In this document: positions 15,272 through 24,391 of the stretch, piece by piece
Layout: the number at the start of each line of letters is the position of its first letter
Position numbering within the stretch: the first letter of the stretch is position 1
Source: Merdicola sp905200315
GTDB lineage: Bacteria; Bacillota; Clostridia; TANB77; CAG-508
Assembly: GCA_902461935.1 (NCBI GenBank)
Contig: CABPZP010000019.1
Location: forward strand, 1-30,051
DNA length: 30,051 bases
Reading direction: 5' to 3'
Program-made: the position numbers and the translations under genes
Notes under the pieces: generated by a model
Seen by the model: only the letters and a program-made list of their open reading frames with translations
Told to the model about the DNA's origin: nothing
Database searches by the model: none

Positions 15272-17683
15272 TTATTTTACAACTATATTGTAAATTTTAT
15301 TTTTTACATAAATTTCTTTAACAACTTGCTTTCCATCTAATTTAGAATCTATTTCATTATGAACTTTTTCTTTTACAATATCTTCTTCAGAATCTTTTTG
15401 AACATCTATAGTTCCCTTTAATTTTCCATTAAATTGAATTGCAATTGTAACAGTATCATCTATTGTTTTAGATTCATCAAAACTTGGCCATTCATATGTT
15501 GAAATATCTTCTTCAAATCCAGCAATCTTGTTTAGTTCTTCAGTAATGTGTGGAGCAAATGGATTTAACAATGTAATAAATGTTTTTAATTCAGCTTTAT
15601 TTATTCTTTTTAGTTTATAAAATTCATTAACCATTGTCATAAATGTAGAAACACAAGTATTAAACTTCATTTCTTCAATATCATTTGTAACTTTTTTTAT
15701 AGATTTATGCATTGTTTTTTCCATTTCAGAAGAATATGCATCTCCATCAATTAAAATCGTTTGTAAATTCCAAACTCTATCTAGGAATTTAGAACATCCA
15801 CGAATACTATCCATACTCCAAGCTGCAGATTGGTCAAATGGTCCCATAAACATTTCATAAACTCTAAAAGTATCTGCACCAAATTCATCTACAATGTCAT
15901 CTGGATTAATAACATTACCTTTGGATTTACTCATTTTTTCACCATTATCACCTAAAATCATACCATGGGAAGTACGTTTTTGATATGGTTCTTTTGTTGG
16001 CACAACTCCAATATCATATAAAAATTTATGCCAGAATCTTGAATATAGTAAGTGTAGAGTTGTATGCTCCATACCACCATTATACCAGTCAACAGGTGAC
16101 CAATATTCTAAAGCTTCCTTTGAAGCTAAAGCTTTATCATTGTGTGGGTCCATATATCTTAAGAAATACCAAGATGAACCAGCCCACTGAGGCATTGTAT
16201 CTGTTTCTCTTTTAGCAGGTGCTCCACAATGTGGACATGTTGTATTAATCCAATCTGTCATTTTTGCAAGTGGAGATTCTCCATTTTCTCCAGGTTCAAA
16301 ATCTTCTACTTCTGGTAATTGAAGTGGTAATTCTTCTTCAGGTATTGGAACCCATCCACATTTTTCACAATGAACCATTGGAATAGGCTCTCCCCAATAA
16401 CGTTGTCTAGAAAATACCCAATCACGTAATTTATAATTAACTTTTTTTGCTCCAATATTATGTTCTTCTAAATATTCAATAACTTTTTTCTTAGCATCTT
16501 TTACTTCAAGACCATTTAAAAATCCAGAATTAATAAGTTTTCCTGTGGATACATCTGTGAATGCTTCTTTGCTTAAATCAACATTATCCCCATCTACAAC
16601 TTGAATAATTGGTAAATTGAATTTTGTAGCAAATTCATAGTCTCTTGTATCATGTGCAGGGACAGCCATTATAGCACCAGTTCCATATGTACTTAAAACA
16701 TAATCAGAAATCCAAACTGGAATTTCAGTTCCAGTTAAAGGATTAATAGCTTTAATTCCTTTAATTTCTACACCAGTTTTATCTTTGTTAATTTCTGCTC
16801 TTTCAAAATCAGATTTTAAACTTGCTTGTTTTTTATAATCTTCAATTTCATCCATATTGGTAATTTTTGAAGAATATTTTTCTATTAATTTATGTTCAGG
16901 AGCAATTACCATATATGTTGCACCAAATAAAGTATCTGGTCTTGTTGTGTAAACTGTAAGCTCATCTTCTGTTCCAGAAATTTTGAATTTAACTTCAGCA
17001 CCTTCACTTCTACCAATCCAGTTCTTTTGTTGAGTTTTAATTTTGTCTAAAAAGTCTAGGTCATCTAAATCATCAATTAATCTTTGTGCATATTCGGTAA
17101 TTTTAAGCATCCATTCAGATTTTTCTTTTTGAACAACAGGGCTACCGCATCTTTCACAAACACCATTTACAACTTCTTCGTTTGCTAAGCCAACTTTACA
17201 ACCAGTGCAAAAGTTAATAGGCATTGTTGTTTTATAAGCAAGTCCTTTTTTGAATAATTGTATAAAAATCCATTGAGTCCATTTATAATAATTTGGATCT
17301 GTTGTATTTATTTCTCTTGACCAATCAAAAGAAAAACCGATAGATTTTAATTGCTCTTTAAAATGTGCAATGTTTTTCTCTGTTGTAATTTTTGGATGAA
17401 CATGATTTTTAATAGCAAAGTTTTCTGCAGGTAAACCAAAAGCATCAAAACCAATTGGAAACAAAACATTGTAACCTTGCATTCTTCTTTTTCTTGCAAT
17501 AATATCAAGAGCAGTATAACTTCTAGGGTGACCAACATGCAAACCTTGTCCAGAAGGATAAGGAAATTCTATTAAACCATACCATTTTTTAGGATTAGTA
17601 AAGCTAGAATCAGCATTAAAAGTACCTTCTTTATACCACTTTTCTTGCCATTTTTTTTCTACTTCTTTAAAATTATAAGCCAT
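15272..17683 (-). CDS. leuS: Leucyl-tRNA synthetase
   Basis: An 803-aa class I synthetase that charges tRNA-Leu. I chose the ATG at 17683 (MAYNFKEVEKKWQ), behind GGAGG, over an upstream frame extension. Visible in order are the HIGH-type motif GLHVGHPRSYT, a Cys-rich insert (CTGC, CERC), the CP1 editing domain with TTRPDTLFGATYM and GTGAIMAVPAHDTRD, a second Cys set (CEKCGW, CPHC), KMSKSKGN, and the C-terminal anticodon-binding and tail regions. The length matches bacterial LeuRS. A sigma-A promoter lies about 40 bases upstream. I looked for a T-box leader, which Firmicutes often use for synthetase genes, and found no TGGNACC-type sequence. Confidence 0.99.
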   Translation of the reverse strand: MAYNFKEVEKKWQEKWYKEGTFNADSSFTNPKKWYGLIEFPYPSGQGLHVGHPRSYTALDIIARKRRMQGYNVLFPIGFDAFGLPAENFAIKNHVHPKITTEKNIAHFKEQLKSIGFSFDWSREINTTDPNYYKWTQWIFIQLFKKGLAYKTTMPINFCTGCKVGLANEEVVNGVCERCGSPVVQKEKSEWMLKITEYAQRLIDDLDDLDFLDKIKTQQKNWIGRSEGAEVKFKISGTEDELTVYTTRPDTLFGATYMVIAPEHKLIEKYSSKITNMDEIEDYKKQASLKSDFERAEINKDKTGVEIKGIKAINPLTGTEIPVWISDYVLSTYGTGAIMAVPAHDTRDYEFATKFNLPIIQVVDGDNVDLSKEAFTDVSTGKLINSGFLNGLEVKDAKKKVIEYLEEHNIGAKKVNYKLRDWVFSRQRYWGEPIPMVHCEKCGWVPIPEEELPLQLPEVEDFEPGENGESPLAKMTDWINTTCPHCGAPAKRETDTMPQWAGSSWYFLRYMDPHNDKALASKEALEYWSPVDWYNGGMEHTTLHLLYSRFWHKFLYDIGVVPTKEPYQKRTSHGMILGDNGEKMSKSKGNVINPDDIVDEFGADTFRVYEMFMGPFDQSAAWSMDSIRGCSKFLDRVWNLQTILIDGDAYSSEMEKTMHKSIKKVTNDIEEMKFNTCVSTFMTMVNEFYKLKRINKAELKTFITLLNPFAPHITEELNKIAGFEEDISTYEWPSFDESKTIDDTVTIAIQFNGKLKGTIDVQKDSEEDIVKEKVHNEIDSKLDGKQVVKEIYVKNKIYNIVVK

Positions 17684-17722
17684 ACTAAAAAAGCCTCCAT
17701 TCTCTAAATAAATTTGATTGTA

Positions 17723-17751
17723 ATTATATAACATCAAATAAAAGATTTCAA
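17723..17751 (-). promoter_or_regulatory. Promoter of leuS
   Basis: On the minus strand TTGAAA (17746-17751), a 17-base spacer and a perfect TATAAT (17723-17728). Confidence 0.75.
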
Positions 17752-17830
17752 GAATTTTAGAATTATTTAAGCTAATATTGTTACAGTTTAAAAAAATGTT
17801 AACAAAAAAATAGAATAAGAATTGTGTAGA

Positions 17831-17847
17831 GGAGCACAGTGTGCTCC
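17831..17847. repeat. GC-rich hairpin GGAGCAC-AGT-GTGCTCC
   Basis: Perfect 7-bp inverted repeat in the divergent region between leuS and the uracil-DNA glycosylase gene, preceded by GTGTAGA as in other hairpins of the intergenic repeat group. The rest of 17752-17957 shows nothing recognisable except a TATAAT at 17929 that may serve the glycosylase gene. Confidence 0.5.
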
Positions 17848-17957
17848 ATAAATTATTTTTAGTTTATTTTTTGTCTATTAAATGTATTGTAAATATAAAT
17901 ATTTTAATGTAAAATAAATAAAATTACATATAATATACAGAAAAAATGGAGGAATAA

Positions 17958-18509
17958 ATGTACGATAATTGGGAAGAACTAGAAAAATCAATAATCAATT
18001 GTAAAAAATGTAAATTATGTGATAATAGAAAAAACATAGTATTTGGAGTTGGCAACAAAAATGCAGATATAATGTTTATAGGAGAAGGTCCAGGAGCAGA
18101 CGAAGATTTACAAGGGATTCCATTTGTAGGAAAAGCGGGAAAACTTATGGATAAAGCATTTCAAGGGTTAGAAATAAATAGAGAAGAAGTATATATTGCA
18201 AATATTGTGAAATGTAGACCACCTAAGAATAGGGTACCAGAAGCGGATGAAAGTAAAGCATGTTTAGATTATTTACGAAATCAAGTAATATTAGTAAAAC
18301 CAAAAATAATAGTATTACTGGGAAGCACTGCATTAAAAAATATATTAGGTGAAGAATACAAAATATCTCAAGCTAGAGGTAAATGGATAGAAAAAAATGG
18401 AATAAAATATATGCCAACATGGCACCCCGCAGCACTATTAAGAGACGAAACAAAAAAAATAGAATTTTGGGAAGATTTAAAAGAAGTAACAAAAATTTAT
18501 AAAAAATAA
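17958..18509 (+). CDS. Uracil-DNA glycosylase, family 4 (iron-sulfur)
   Basis: A 183-aa protein that removes uracil from DNA to start base-excision repair. Near the N-terminus are Cys15, Cys18 and Cys21 (CKKCKLC). The motif VKCRPP and a later Cys (ESKAC) provide further candidate ligands for the 4Fe-4S cluster. The active-site region is GEGPGADEDLQGIPFVG and the DNA-binding motif is TWHPAALLRD. Length and order match family 4 UDGs. The ATG at 17958 has GGAGG at good spacing. It is transcribed divergently from leuS, with no partner gene downstream. Confidence 0.96.
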   Translation: MYDNWEELEKSIINCKKCKLCDNRKNIVFGVGNKNADIMFIGEGPGADEDLQGIPFVGKAGKLMDKAFQGLEINREEVYIANIVKCRPPKNRVPEADESKACLDYLRNQVILVKPKIIVLLGSTALKNILGEEYKISQARGKWIEKNGIKYMPTWHPAALLRDETKKIEFWEDLKEVTKIYKK

Positions 18510-18569
18510 ATATCTTAAAAATTTATAGTGAAACGAAACTTGCATTGAATGAATGTTGGAAATTAGAGG

Positions 18570-18635
18570 TTGGAGGTTTGAAATTAAAGCAAATATTCAA
18601 AGGGATTCCTCTAAATTACAACTTTTAACCTCCAA
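18570..18635. repeat. Inverted repeat TTGGAGGTT/AACCTCCAA
   Basis: TTGGAGGTT (18570-18578) and AACCTCCAA (18627-18635) are perfect complements. A second pair, TTAGAGG/CCTCTAA (18563-18569 and 18608-18614), lies nearby. The stretch 18510-18657 has no gene. Confidence 0.4.
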
Positions 18636-18657
18636 TTGAAAGAGAAAAAGAAATGAT

Positions 18658-18677
18658 GGTCGACAGAGGCGTCGACC
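18658..18677. repeat. GC-rich hairpin GGTCGAC-AGAGGC-GTCGACC
   Basis: Perfect 7-bp stem followed by ACTACAACG. Read on the other strand this gives CGTTGTAGTGGTCGAC, like CGTTGTAGGAGTCGG in the repeat at 8381, so it appears to be an inverted member of the same family. Confidence 0.5.
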
Positions 18678-18688
18678 ACTACAACGTT

Positions 18689-18758
18689 ATTATAGGAAAT
18701 TTATGCTTTGGATGTAGGGGACGTTGACATCTACATTCAAAACAAAAATCACCTATAA
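18689..18758. repeat. Palindromic intergenic repeat with TTATAGG...CCTATAA ends
   Basis: The left arm TTATAGGAAATTTATG continues GCTTTGGATGTAG. The right arm, read in complement, is TTATAGGTGATTTTTG continuing GTTTTGAATGTAG. The arms match over most of about 28 bases, so the whole element folds into one long hairpin. The left end is the same sequence as at 6059 and 13841. This is the clearest view of the element's boundaries and resembles a miniature transposable element or palindromic repeat unit. Confidence 0.65.
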
Positions 18759-18764
18759 TATAAA

Positions 18765-18800
18765 AAAAGAATTAAAATGCGAAAGCATTTTAATTCTTTT
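18765..18800 (-). terminator. Terminator of the HEXXH gene
   Basis: AAAAGAATTAAAATGC and GCATTTTAATTCTTTT form a perfect 16-bp stem with a 4-base loop, overlapping the stop codon at 18799. On the minus strand the stem is followed by a T run. Confidence 0.9.
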
Positions 18801-19896
18801 AAATTTTTTGATATTCACTAGCATTTCCAAATAAAAAATCTTTAATTGCTTTAAAAAATAAAGCAATTTTATTTTGTTTTGCAGAAACAATATGAGTATT
18901 TGCATTAATTATATATTCAACACCATTTTCAATAGCTGTTTTTTTATCTTCAAGTTTTTCCATCATTTTAATATAATAATTATTAAAGAAAAAGTAATCT
19001 TCTGTAATTCCTATTAAATTTTTATAGTTATATAATTTTCTTCTAAAGTTATCTACATCTTCTATTGTTTTTATAGAATTAAAGTAATTATTAAAATAAG
19101 CTTCAATAATTAAATTTTGTGTTTCAAAGAAAGTGGTTTTTATAATATGCTTTTGCTTTGCAATTTTTGCTTGAATAGAAGCGCTATTATGTTCTTCTAG
19201 TGTAAGTTTATTATTAAGTTTAATTAAGTCTTCTTCTGCAAATAATATTTTATCAAAATTAGCTTCTATAATTTCGTAAGTTTCTTTTGATGTTAATTCT
19301 ATAAAATTATTTTTAAAATTATTATTACTATTAAATGTACTATCAAGCAAAGAATATTCGCCTGTAATATATGCCATTTGAGCAATTATATTACATTCAA
19401 GAGGATAAAAATTTGGACTTATTGTATCAAAGGTTATTCCATAATATTTAACAGTATCATTTTCAAAATGAAGAGCTTTAGCTGTTGTATATTGAGTTGC
19501 GGCTTCGTTTATGCCAAGTCCATATACTTTTACTCCAGCCATATCACATAAGCCAAGTCTAATAAGTTTTCCTCTAGATGTTTTTCTTTCTTGTAGATAA
19601 TGAATGCATTCATGTAATGCATATTTATAAATATCATTTAAATCTATTTTTTCATTGTAATAAATTGAAGTGTTTTTATAAAAGTAATTAGCTTCAGATA
19701 GTCCATTTGGAACTTTTGCAGTATACATATTTAAACGAGCAAGCCTTTTAAATAGTTCGTCTGTTTTAAAGTCATGTTCTGGAAAAGCTTTTACTAATAA
19801 TTCTGCTATTGTTTTTGCAATAGAATTTACTTTTAATGTATCTAACTTTGTTTTTACTTCAATACCTTCTTTTTTTAAATCTGATTCAATGCTCAT
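18799..19896 (-). CDS. Putative zinc metalloprotease (HEXXH) of unknown family
   Basis: A 365-aa protein, with AAGGAG seven bases before the ATG. A zincin motif HECIH at residues 95-99 in KYALHECIHYLQE provides two His ligands and a catalytic Glu. GINEAATQY (Glu131) is a plausible third ligand about 32 residues later, as in gluzincin-type proteins. The second half (about 200-365) is helical, with long charged helices and a hydrophobic patch near the C-terminus (IALFFKAIKDFLF). No signal peptide is seen, so it is probably cytoplasmic. I do not recognise the family. It is monocistronic, with its own terminator, and divergent from the nuclease-domain gene at 20130. Confidence 0.75.
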   Translation of the reverse strand: MSIESDLKKEGIEVKTKLDTLKVNSIAKTIAELLVKAFPEHDFKTDELFKRLARLNMYTAKVPNGLSEANYFYKNTSIYYNEKIDLNDIYKYALHECIHYLQERKTSRGKLIRLGLCDMAGVKVYGLGINEAATQYTTAKALHFENDTVKYYGITFDTISPNFYPLECNIIAQMAYITGEYSLLDSTFNSNNNFKNNFIELTSKETYEIIEANFDKILFAEEDLIKLNNKLTLEEHNSASIQAKIAKQKHIIKTTFFETQNLIIEAYFNNYFNSIKTIEDVDNFRRKLYNYKNLIGITEDYFFFNNYYIKMMEKLEDKKTAIENGVEYIINANTHIVSAKQNKIALFFKAIKDFLFGNASEYQKI

Positions 19897-20053
19897 TAAA
19901 TTTCTCCTTAGTATCTAATCAACACTATTATACTACAAAATTATACAAAAAATGTTACATCTTCTTTAAATAAATATTACAAAAATATTACAGGAATTTA
20001 AAGCTTAATGTTTTGTAATTTGATATTATAATATATAAAAAACTAGAAAAACA

Positions 20054-20082
20054 TTGACTTTCTAAGAAAAATACACTATTGT
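20054..20082 (+). promoter_or_regulatory. Promoter of the HsdR-N-type gene
   Basis: TTGACT, a 17-base spacer and TATTGT, 48 bases upstream of the ATG. A second TATA-rich stretch lies at 20092-20100. Confidence 0.6.
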
Positions 20083-20129
20083 ATAAGTAATTATAGTATA
20101 ATAAAAATTATTAATAAGGGGGAGAAAAA

Positions 20130-21002
20130 ATGAGTATATTTGAAAATATAGACTTTAACAATTTACCAGAAGATTATAATGAAATTTGTGTAAGAGAAGA
20201 AATTATTGCACCATTGTTAAAGCTTTTAGGATATTCTTCCTCAGATAAATCGAAGTGCATTGTAAGAGAGCCACATTTAAAGCAACCATTTACACAAATG
20301 GGAACTAAAAACTTTAAGATAAGTATAATTCCAGATTATCTTATTAAAGTTAATGGCAAGAACTTTTTTATTATAGAGGCAAAATCACCACGAGAAAGTA
20401 TTTTAAGTAGAAAATATATTCAACAGGCTTATAGTTATGCAATTAATATGGAAGTAAAAGCTAAATATTTTGTATTGTGTAATGGTAAGGAAATGAGTAT
20501 ATATGATGTAAATAACGAAGAACCAGTATTATATTTTAAATTAGGAGAAGCAAGTAAAGAGAATTGGGAAAAAGTATATGAACTTTTAAGTCCAGAAGCA
20601 TTTACAAATCCGCACATATTTAATTATAAAAAAGACTATGGTATATGGTGTGCAAAACAAGGAATGTTTCAAAATTTACAATATTTTTATAATTGCTATA
20701 TTAGCGATGTAGGCAGATTAGGTGATGATAAATTTACTTTTTTAGCTACAATAAAAAAAGAAGAAGAATTATTGGCAAGTTTTGACTTTGATATTTCTCT
20801 TTTTGAAGATTTTATGAATCAAGTACCAAATCACCTAAAAGATAAAGTAAGAAATTCTGTAAGAAATAGTCCATTTAAGTATGAAGCAAATAACGAAGAA
20901 GAATCTTTTCCATTGAATTTTTCAGCATATTTATCAAAAGAGACAATAAAAAATGAAAACGAAATATATTTACCACTTATAGTTAAAGAATTTTTAAAGT
21001 AA
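20130..21002 (+). CDS. Stand-alone type I restriction HsdR-N-type nuclease domain protein
   Basis: A 290-aa protein preceded by AAGGGGGAG. The N-terminal half has the PD-(D/E)xK fold signature: an early Glu in the helix CVREEIIAPLL, then PDYLIKVNG with Asp69, and FFIIEAKSPRE with Glu83 and Lys85, followed by a helix with QAYSYA. This is the pattern of the HSDR_N domain that cuts DNA in type I restriction subunits. There is no helicase motor after it, and the C-terminal half (about 150-290) is not recognised. No methylase or specificity gene is adjacent; the next gene downstream is a decayed SNF2-type helicase. A defence role or recycling as a regulator are both possible. Confidence 0.8.
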   Translation: MSIFENIDFNNLPEDYNEICVREEIIAPLLKLLGYSSSDKSKCIVREPHLKQPFTQMGTKNFKISIIPDYLIKVNGKNFFIIEAKSPRESILSRKYIQQAYSYAINMEVKAKYFVLCNGKEMSIYDVNNEEPVLYFKLGEASKENWEKVYELLSPEAFTNPHIFNYKKDYGIWCAKQGMFQNLQYFYNCYISDVGRLGDDKFTFLATIKKEEELLASFDFDISLFEDFMNQVPNHLKDKVRNSVRNSPFKYEANNEEESFPLNFSAYLSKETIKNENEIYLPLIVKEFLK

Positions 21003-21314
21003 AAAGCTCTTTATACGTAATAATAAAATGAGTGAATATTAAGTTAAGCAAGGCTATGCTATAAAAGAAATGTTATTAAAAAAACAAAGGAATGCTATTC
21101 AAAAATGAGAATTATATTGTTATTTGCTCATGAACAAGCATTATAATTTTATATAAACATATTGATGTGTTTGGGGAATGCCAGAAAAAGTAAATAATTT
21201 TATAGAGAATGACTTAAATATATTAAAATGTGATTCTGCAACATTTTAAACATAAATAATAAAAAGTATTACAAAGAATGTAGCTAAATATAAAGTAATA
21301 GAGGAGCTAAGAAT
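21003..21314 (+). other. Gene-free, apparently degraded stretch
   Basis: No intact gene. Several short open pieces in different frames follow each other, for example a 23-codon frame beginning MPEKVNNFIENDLN at 21178, which suggests the remains of a former gene. No promoter or terminator stands out. AGAGGAG before 21315 is the ribosome site of the decayed helicase gene. Confidence 0.45.
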
Positions 21315-22522
21315 ATGATAATGGATGTAATAGATTTAGAGTTGAAAAATCTTCAATTCAGTAGAAATTATGATACAAATAGATATTTAAGAGGAAAAAC
21401 TTTATACAATAGAGAAAAAGTTGAAGTAGAAAATGTTGAAAAACTTGATGACAAAAAGTATTTTGTAGAAGCAAATGTTGATGGGAATTTTGATACATAT
21501 GAAACAACTTTAAATATTGCAAATAATCTTATAAAAAACAGTACTTGTACTTGTGAAGATTATTATAAAGGAAATTTGTGTAAACATATAATAGCAACTT
21601 CTGGGAAATAGTAAAACCTCATTATGCAAGTACAATTGAAGGAAGAAGAAAATTATTAGATCAAAAAAGAGAAGAAGCAAAGAAAAGACAAGAAGAAATG
21701 CAAAGAAAGCAAGAAGCGGAAAGAAAAAGAAGAGAGTATGAAATAAAATATTATACAGGATTACAAACAATACAACAATTTAAAGAAAGTTCAAAAGAAA
21801 AAATAAAAGAAAATATAAATTTGGAGGAATTTTAGCAGATGATATGGGCCTTGGAAAAACATTACAAGTTATATCTGTATTAAATTCAGCAGCAGAATTA
21901 TGGTCAATATTTGACTTTATAATGCCGGGATATTTATATAATTACAATAAATTTAAGAAAAAATTTGAAGAACCTATATTAAAACAAGAAGATAAAGAGG
22001 CTCTAGTAAAATTGAAAAGATTAATTAGTCCTTTTGTATTAAGAAGAGTAAAAAAAAGATGTTTTAACAGAATTACCAGAGAAAAATATAACTGTACTTA
22101 AGAATGAAATGGAAAAAGAATTTAATAAATTAGGAATTAAATATTATAAATTAGTGGGAAACACGCCTGTAAACAAAAGAGTAAAAATGGTAGATGAATT
22201 TAATAATGATTCTTCAATAAAAGTGTTTTTAATTTCACTAAAAGCAGGAGGAACGGGGTTAAATCTTACATCGGCAGATATTGTAATACACTATGATCCA
22301 TGGTGGAATATATCTGCAGAAAATCAAGTAACAGATAGAGCATATAGAATTGGACAAAAAAACAGTGTACAACTATATAAATTAATTACAAGCAATTCAA
22401 TAGAAGAAAAAATAAATAAAATGCAAGAACGAAAAGAAAAATTATCGAAAGATATATTATCAACCGAAGAAACTTTTATAAATAAAATGTCAAAAGAGGA
22501 GATTTTAGATTTATTTGAATGA
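21315..22522 (+). pseudogene. SNF2-family (SWIM-type) helicase, heavily deleted remnant
   Basis: Pieces of one gene lie in order but out of frame. First is a SWIM zinc-binding segment (CTCEDYYKGNLCKH). Near 21600 a one-base loss stops the frame; past it the text reads EIVKPHYASTIEGRRKLLDQ and a long charged helix. At about 21825 it jumps to FGGILADDMGLGKT (motif I), then directly to NSAAELWSIFDFIMPGYL, so the DEAH motif region is missing. An extra A near 22055 breaks RRVKK-DVLTELPEK. Finally NEM joins KLGIKYYKLVG, and motifs LISLKAGGTGLNLTSAD and QVTDRAYRIGQ end the protein. Intact relatives are over 1000 residues and use ATP to move on DNA or displace RNA polymerase. Only about 400 codons remain, so it is not functional. 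Confidence 0.9.
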
Positions 22523-22573
22523 TTTTGGGCGATTTTTGGATGGGGTCAAAAATCATCCAAAATCACTTTTTTT
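22520..22573 (+). terminator. Terminator after the SNF2 remnant
   Basis: TGATTTTGGGCGATTTTTGG and TCAAAAATCATCCAAAATCA pair over about 20 positions with four mismatches, followed by CTTTTTTT. A similar GATTTTTG...CAAAAATC unit occurs at 28416. Confidence 0.8.
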
Positions 22574-22627
22574 GTATAAAAATTTATGATATATTAGGTA
22601 AAAAATGATGAAAAAAGGAAAAAAAGT

Positions 22628-24388
22628 ATGAAAAATAGTTTTTTTAATAGAACATTAAAAGGTACAAAATTTTATATAGTTTTAACACTAATATTAAGTG
22701 CAGTGTATTCGAGATTATTGGTATACATACCTATGTTTATACAATATGCACTTGATGGTGTAATAACGGGAAATGAAAGTGTAATTCCAAAGCTAATAAG
22801 AAACTTATTTTATTCAAATGATAAAATATCAAAAATAATAGTTCTTGTTTTAGTATTGATAATACTAAATATATTAGTTTTTATTGTAAATTATTTAAAG
22901 AGTAAGATTAATGTAAAATTTAATTTAATAATAAATAGAAATGTTAAGGAATTAGTTTTAGAGCATATACCAAAAATAAATTATATGCAATTTAGCAATA
23001 TAGATAAATCAAATGTAATTCAAAGAGTTAATAACGATGCTGCTACATATTCTGAATTTTTTAATTCACAAATAAATTTATTCTTTGATACAATTTTTAT
23101 TATTATATTTGCAGTATCACAAACTTTGCAATTAAATGTTACTGTAGGATTGTTTATAGCTATAATTTGTGGACTTATAGTTGCATTATCTATATGGTAT
23201 TTCAAAGCATCAAGGCCATTAGTAGAAGATATTGTAGAAAGTAATAGAGAAGTGATAAACAAAACTACAATAGAAATAGAAGAATCTAAAATGTTAAAAA
23301 TATTTAACAGAAGAGATAAAGAAATAGAAGACTTCTCAAAAATGAATAGTGAATATAAGAAAAAAGAAATAAAACTTGCAAAAATGAAAGTGTTATATGG
23401 AATTGGAACACATACCTTAAGAAACTTTAAAGAACCATTTATATTATTATGGGGTGGAATATTGGTTGTACAAGGAGAAATGACACTTGCTACTATATCA
23501 ATTTTACTAACATATTCAACAAAAATATTAGAATACGTATATAAATCAGTAGATAAACTAAAGGCAATAAATGAATTTATTGTGGCATATAAAAAGTTAT
23601 CAAATTTAATGGATTTAGATGAAGATATAGAAAAAAATCCTTATGTAGAATTAGATGGGGATATTATTTTTGAAAATGTAAGTATAAAACTAAATGAAAA
23701 TACTATATTAAAAAATTTGAATTTCACAATTAATAAAAATGAGAATGTAGCAATTATAGGAGATAATGGTTCAGGAAAAACAGTTATTTCAAAAACTTTA
23801 ATAGGATTCTATGATTATACAGGAAATATATATATTGGAAAATACAATATTAAAAATGTAAGTAAAAAGAGTTTAAGAGATTATATTGGAGTAGTTCTTC
23901 AAGATACATATTTATTTACAGACACAATAAAAGACAATATAAATATTACGAATCGTCTTATAAAAAATGAAGAGATAATAGAGGCTTGTAAATTAGCAGA
24001 TATATATGAAGATATAAAAGGGTTTGACGAAAAAATAGATTATATGATAGGAAAAGGTGGAAATAACATTTCAGGTGGACAAAAACAAAGAATTGCGATA
24101 GCAAGAACTTTAATAAAACAAAATAAATTTATAGTTTTTGATGATTCACTATCAAAACTTGATACAAGAACAAAAATAAATATATTAAACAATATTATAA
24201 AAATGAAAATAGGAGCAATAATAATTTCACATGATGCAGAAGTAGTAAAAAGATGTGATAAAGTATTATTCATAAATAATAAAACCATTGAAGTTGGAAA
24301 ACATGAAAATTTGATAAACTCAAATAAATTATATAAAGAAATTATAGAAATTAGTAAAAATAAAATAATAGAAGATGAGGAAAATTAA
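22628..24388 (+). CDS. ABC exporter half-transporter A (degenerate Walker B)
   Basis: A 586-aa type IV ABC exporter half: a transmembrane domain with about six helices (residues about 15-310) and a nucleotide-binding domain (about 335-580). The ATPase has Walker A GDNGSGKT (near 378), a Q-loop VVLQDTYLF, the canonical signature ISGGQKQR and H-loop ISHDA. Its Walker B is FIVFDDSLSKLD, where the usual catalytic Glu is Asp. With the next gene this fits a heterodimeric exporter in which one ATP site is inactive. The following gene starts four bases after the stop. The substrate may be a drug, lipid or peptide and cannot be read from sequence. AAAAGGAAA precedes the ATG. Confidence 0.93.
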   Translation: MKNSFFNRTLKGTKFYIVLTLILSAVYSRLLVYIPMFIQYALDGVITGNESVIPKLIRNLFYSNDKISKIIVLVLVLIILNILVFIVNYLKSKINVKFNLIINRNVKELVLEHIPKINYMQFSNIDKSNVIQRVNNDAATYSEFFNSQINLFFDTIFIIIFAVSQTLQLNVTVGLFIAIICGLIVALSIWYFKASRPLVEDIVESNREVINKTTIEIEESKMLKIFNRRDKEIEDFSKMNSEYKKKEIKLAKMKVLYGIGTHTLRNFKEPFILLWGGILVVQGEMTLATISILLTYSTKILEYVYKSVDKLKAINEFIVAYKKLSNLMDLDEDIEKNPYVELDGDIIFENVSIKLNENTILKNLNFTINKNENVAIIGDNGSGKTVISKTLIGFYDYTGNIYIGKYNIKNVSKKSLRDYIGVVLQDTYLFTDTIKDNINITNRLIKNEEIIEACKLADIYEDIKGFDEKIDYMIGKGGNNISGGQKQRIAIARTLIKQNKFIVFDDSLSKLDTRTKINILNNIIKMKIGAIIISHDAEVVKRCDKVLFINNKTIEVGKHENLINSNKLYKEIIEISKNKIIEDEEN

Positions 24389-24391
24389 GTA

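Noticed and set aside
17684..17957. T-box leader for leuS
   Set aside because: No T-box sequence (TGGNACC) and no terminator/antiterminator pair; a simple promoter lies close to the start.
21315..22522. Three separate small genes (zinc-finger protein, ATPase and helicase fragment)
   Set aside because: The pieces follow the order of one SNF2 protein and the breaks fall at indels and deletion joints.
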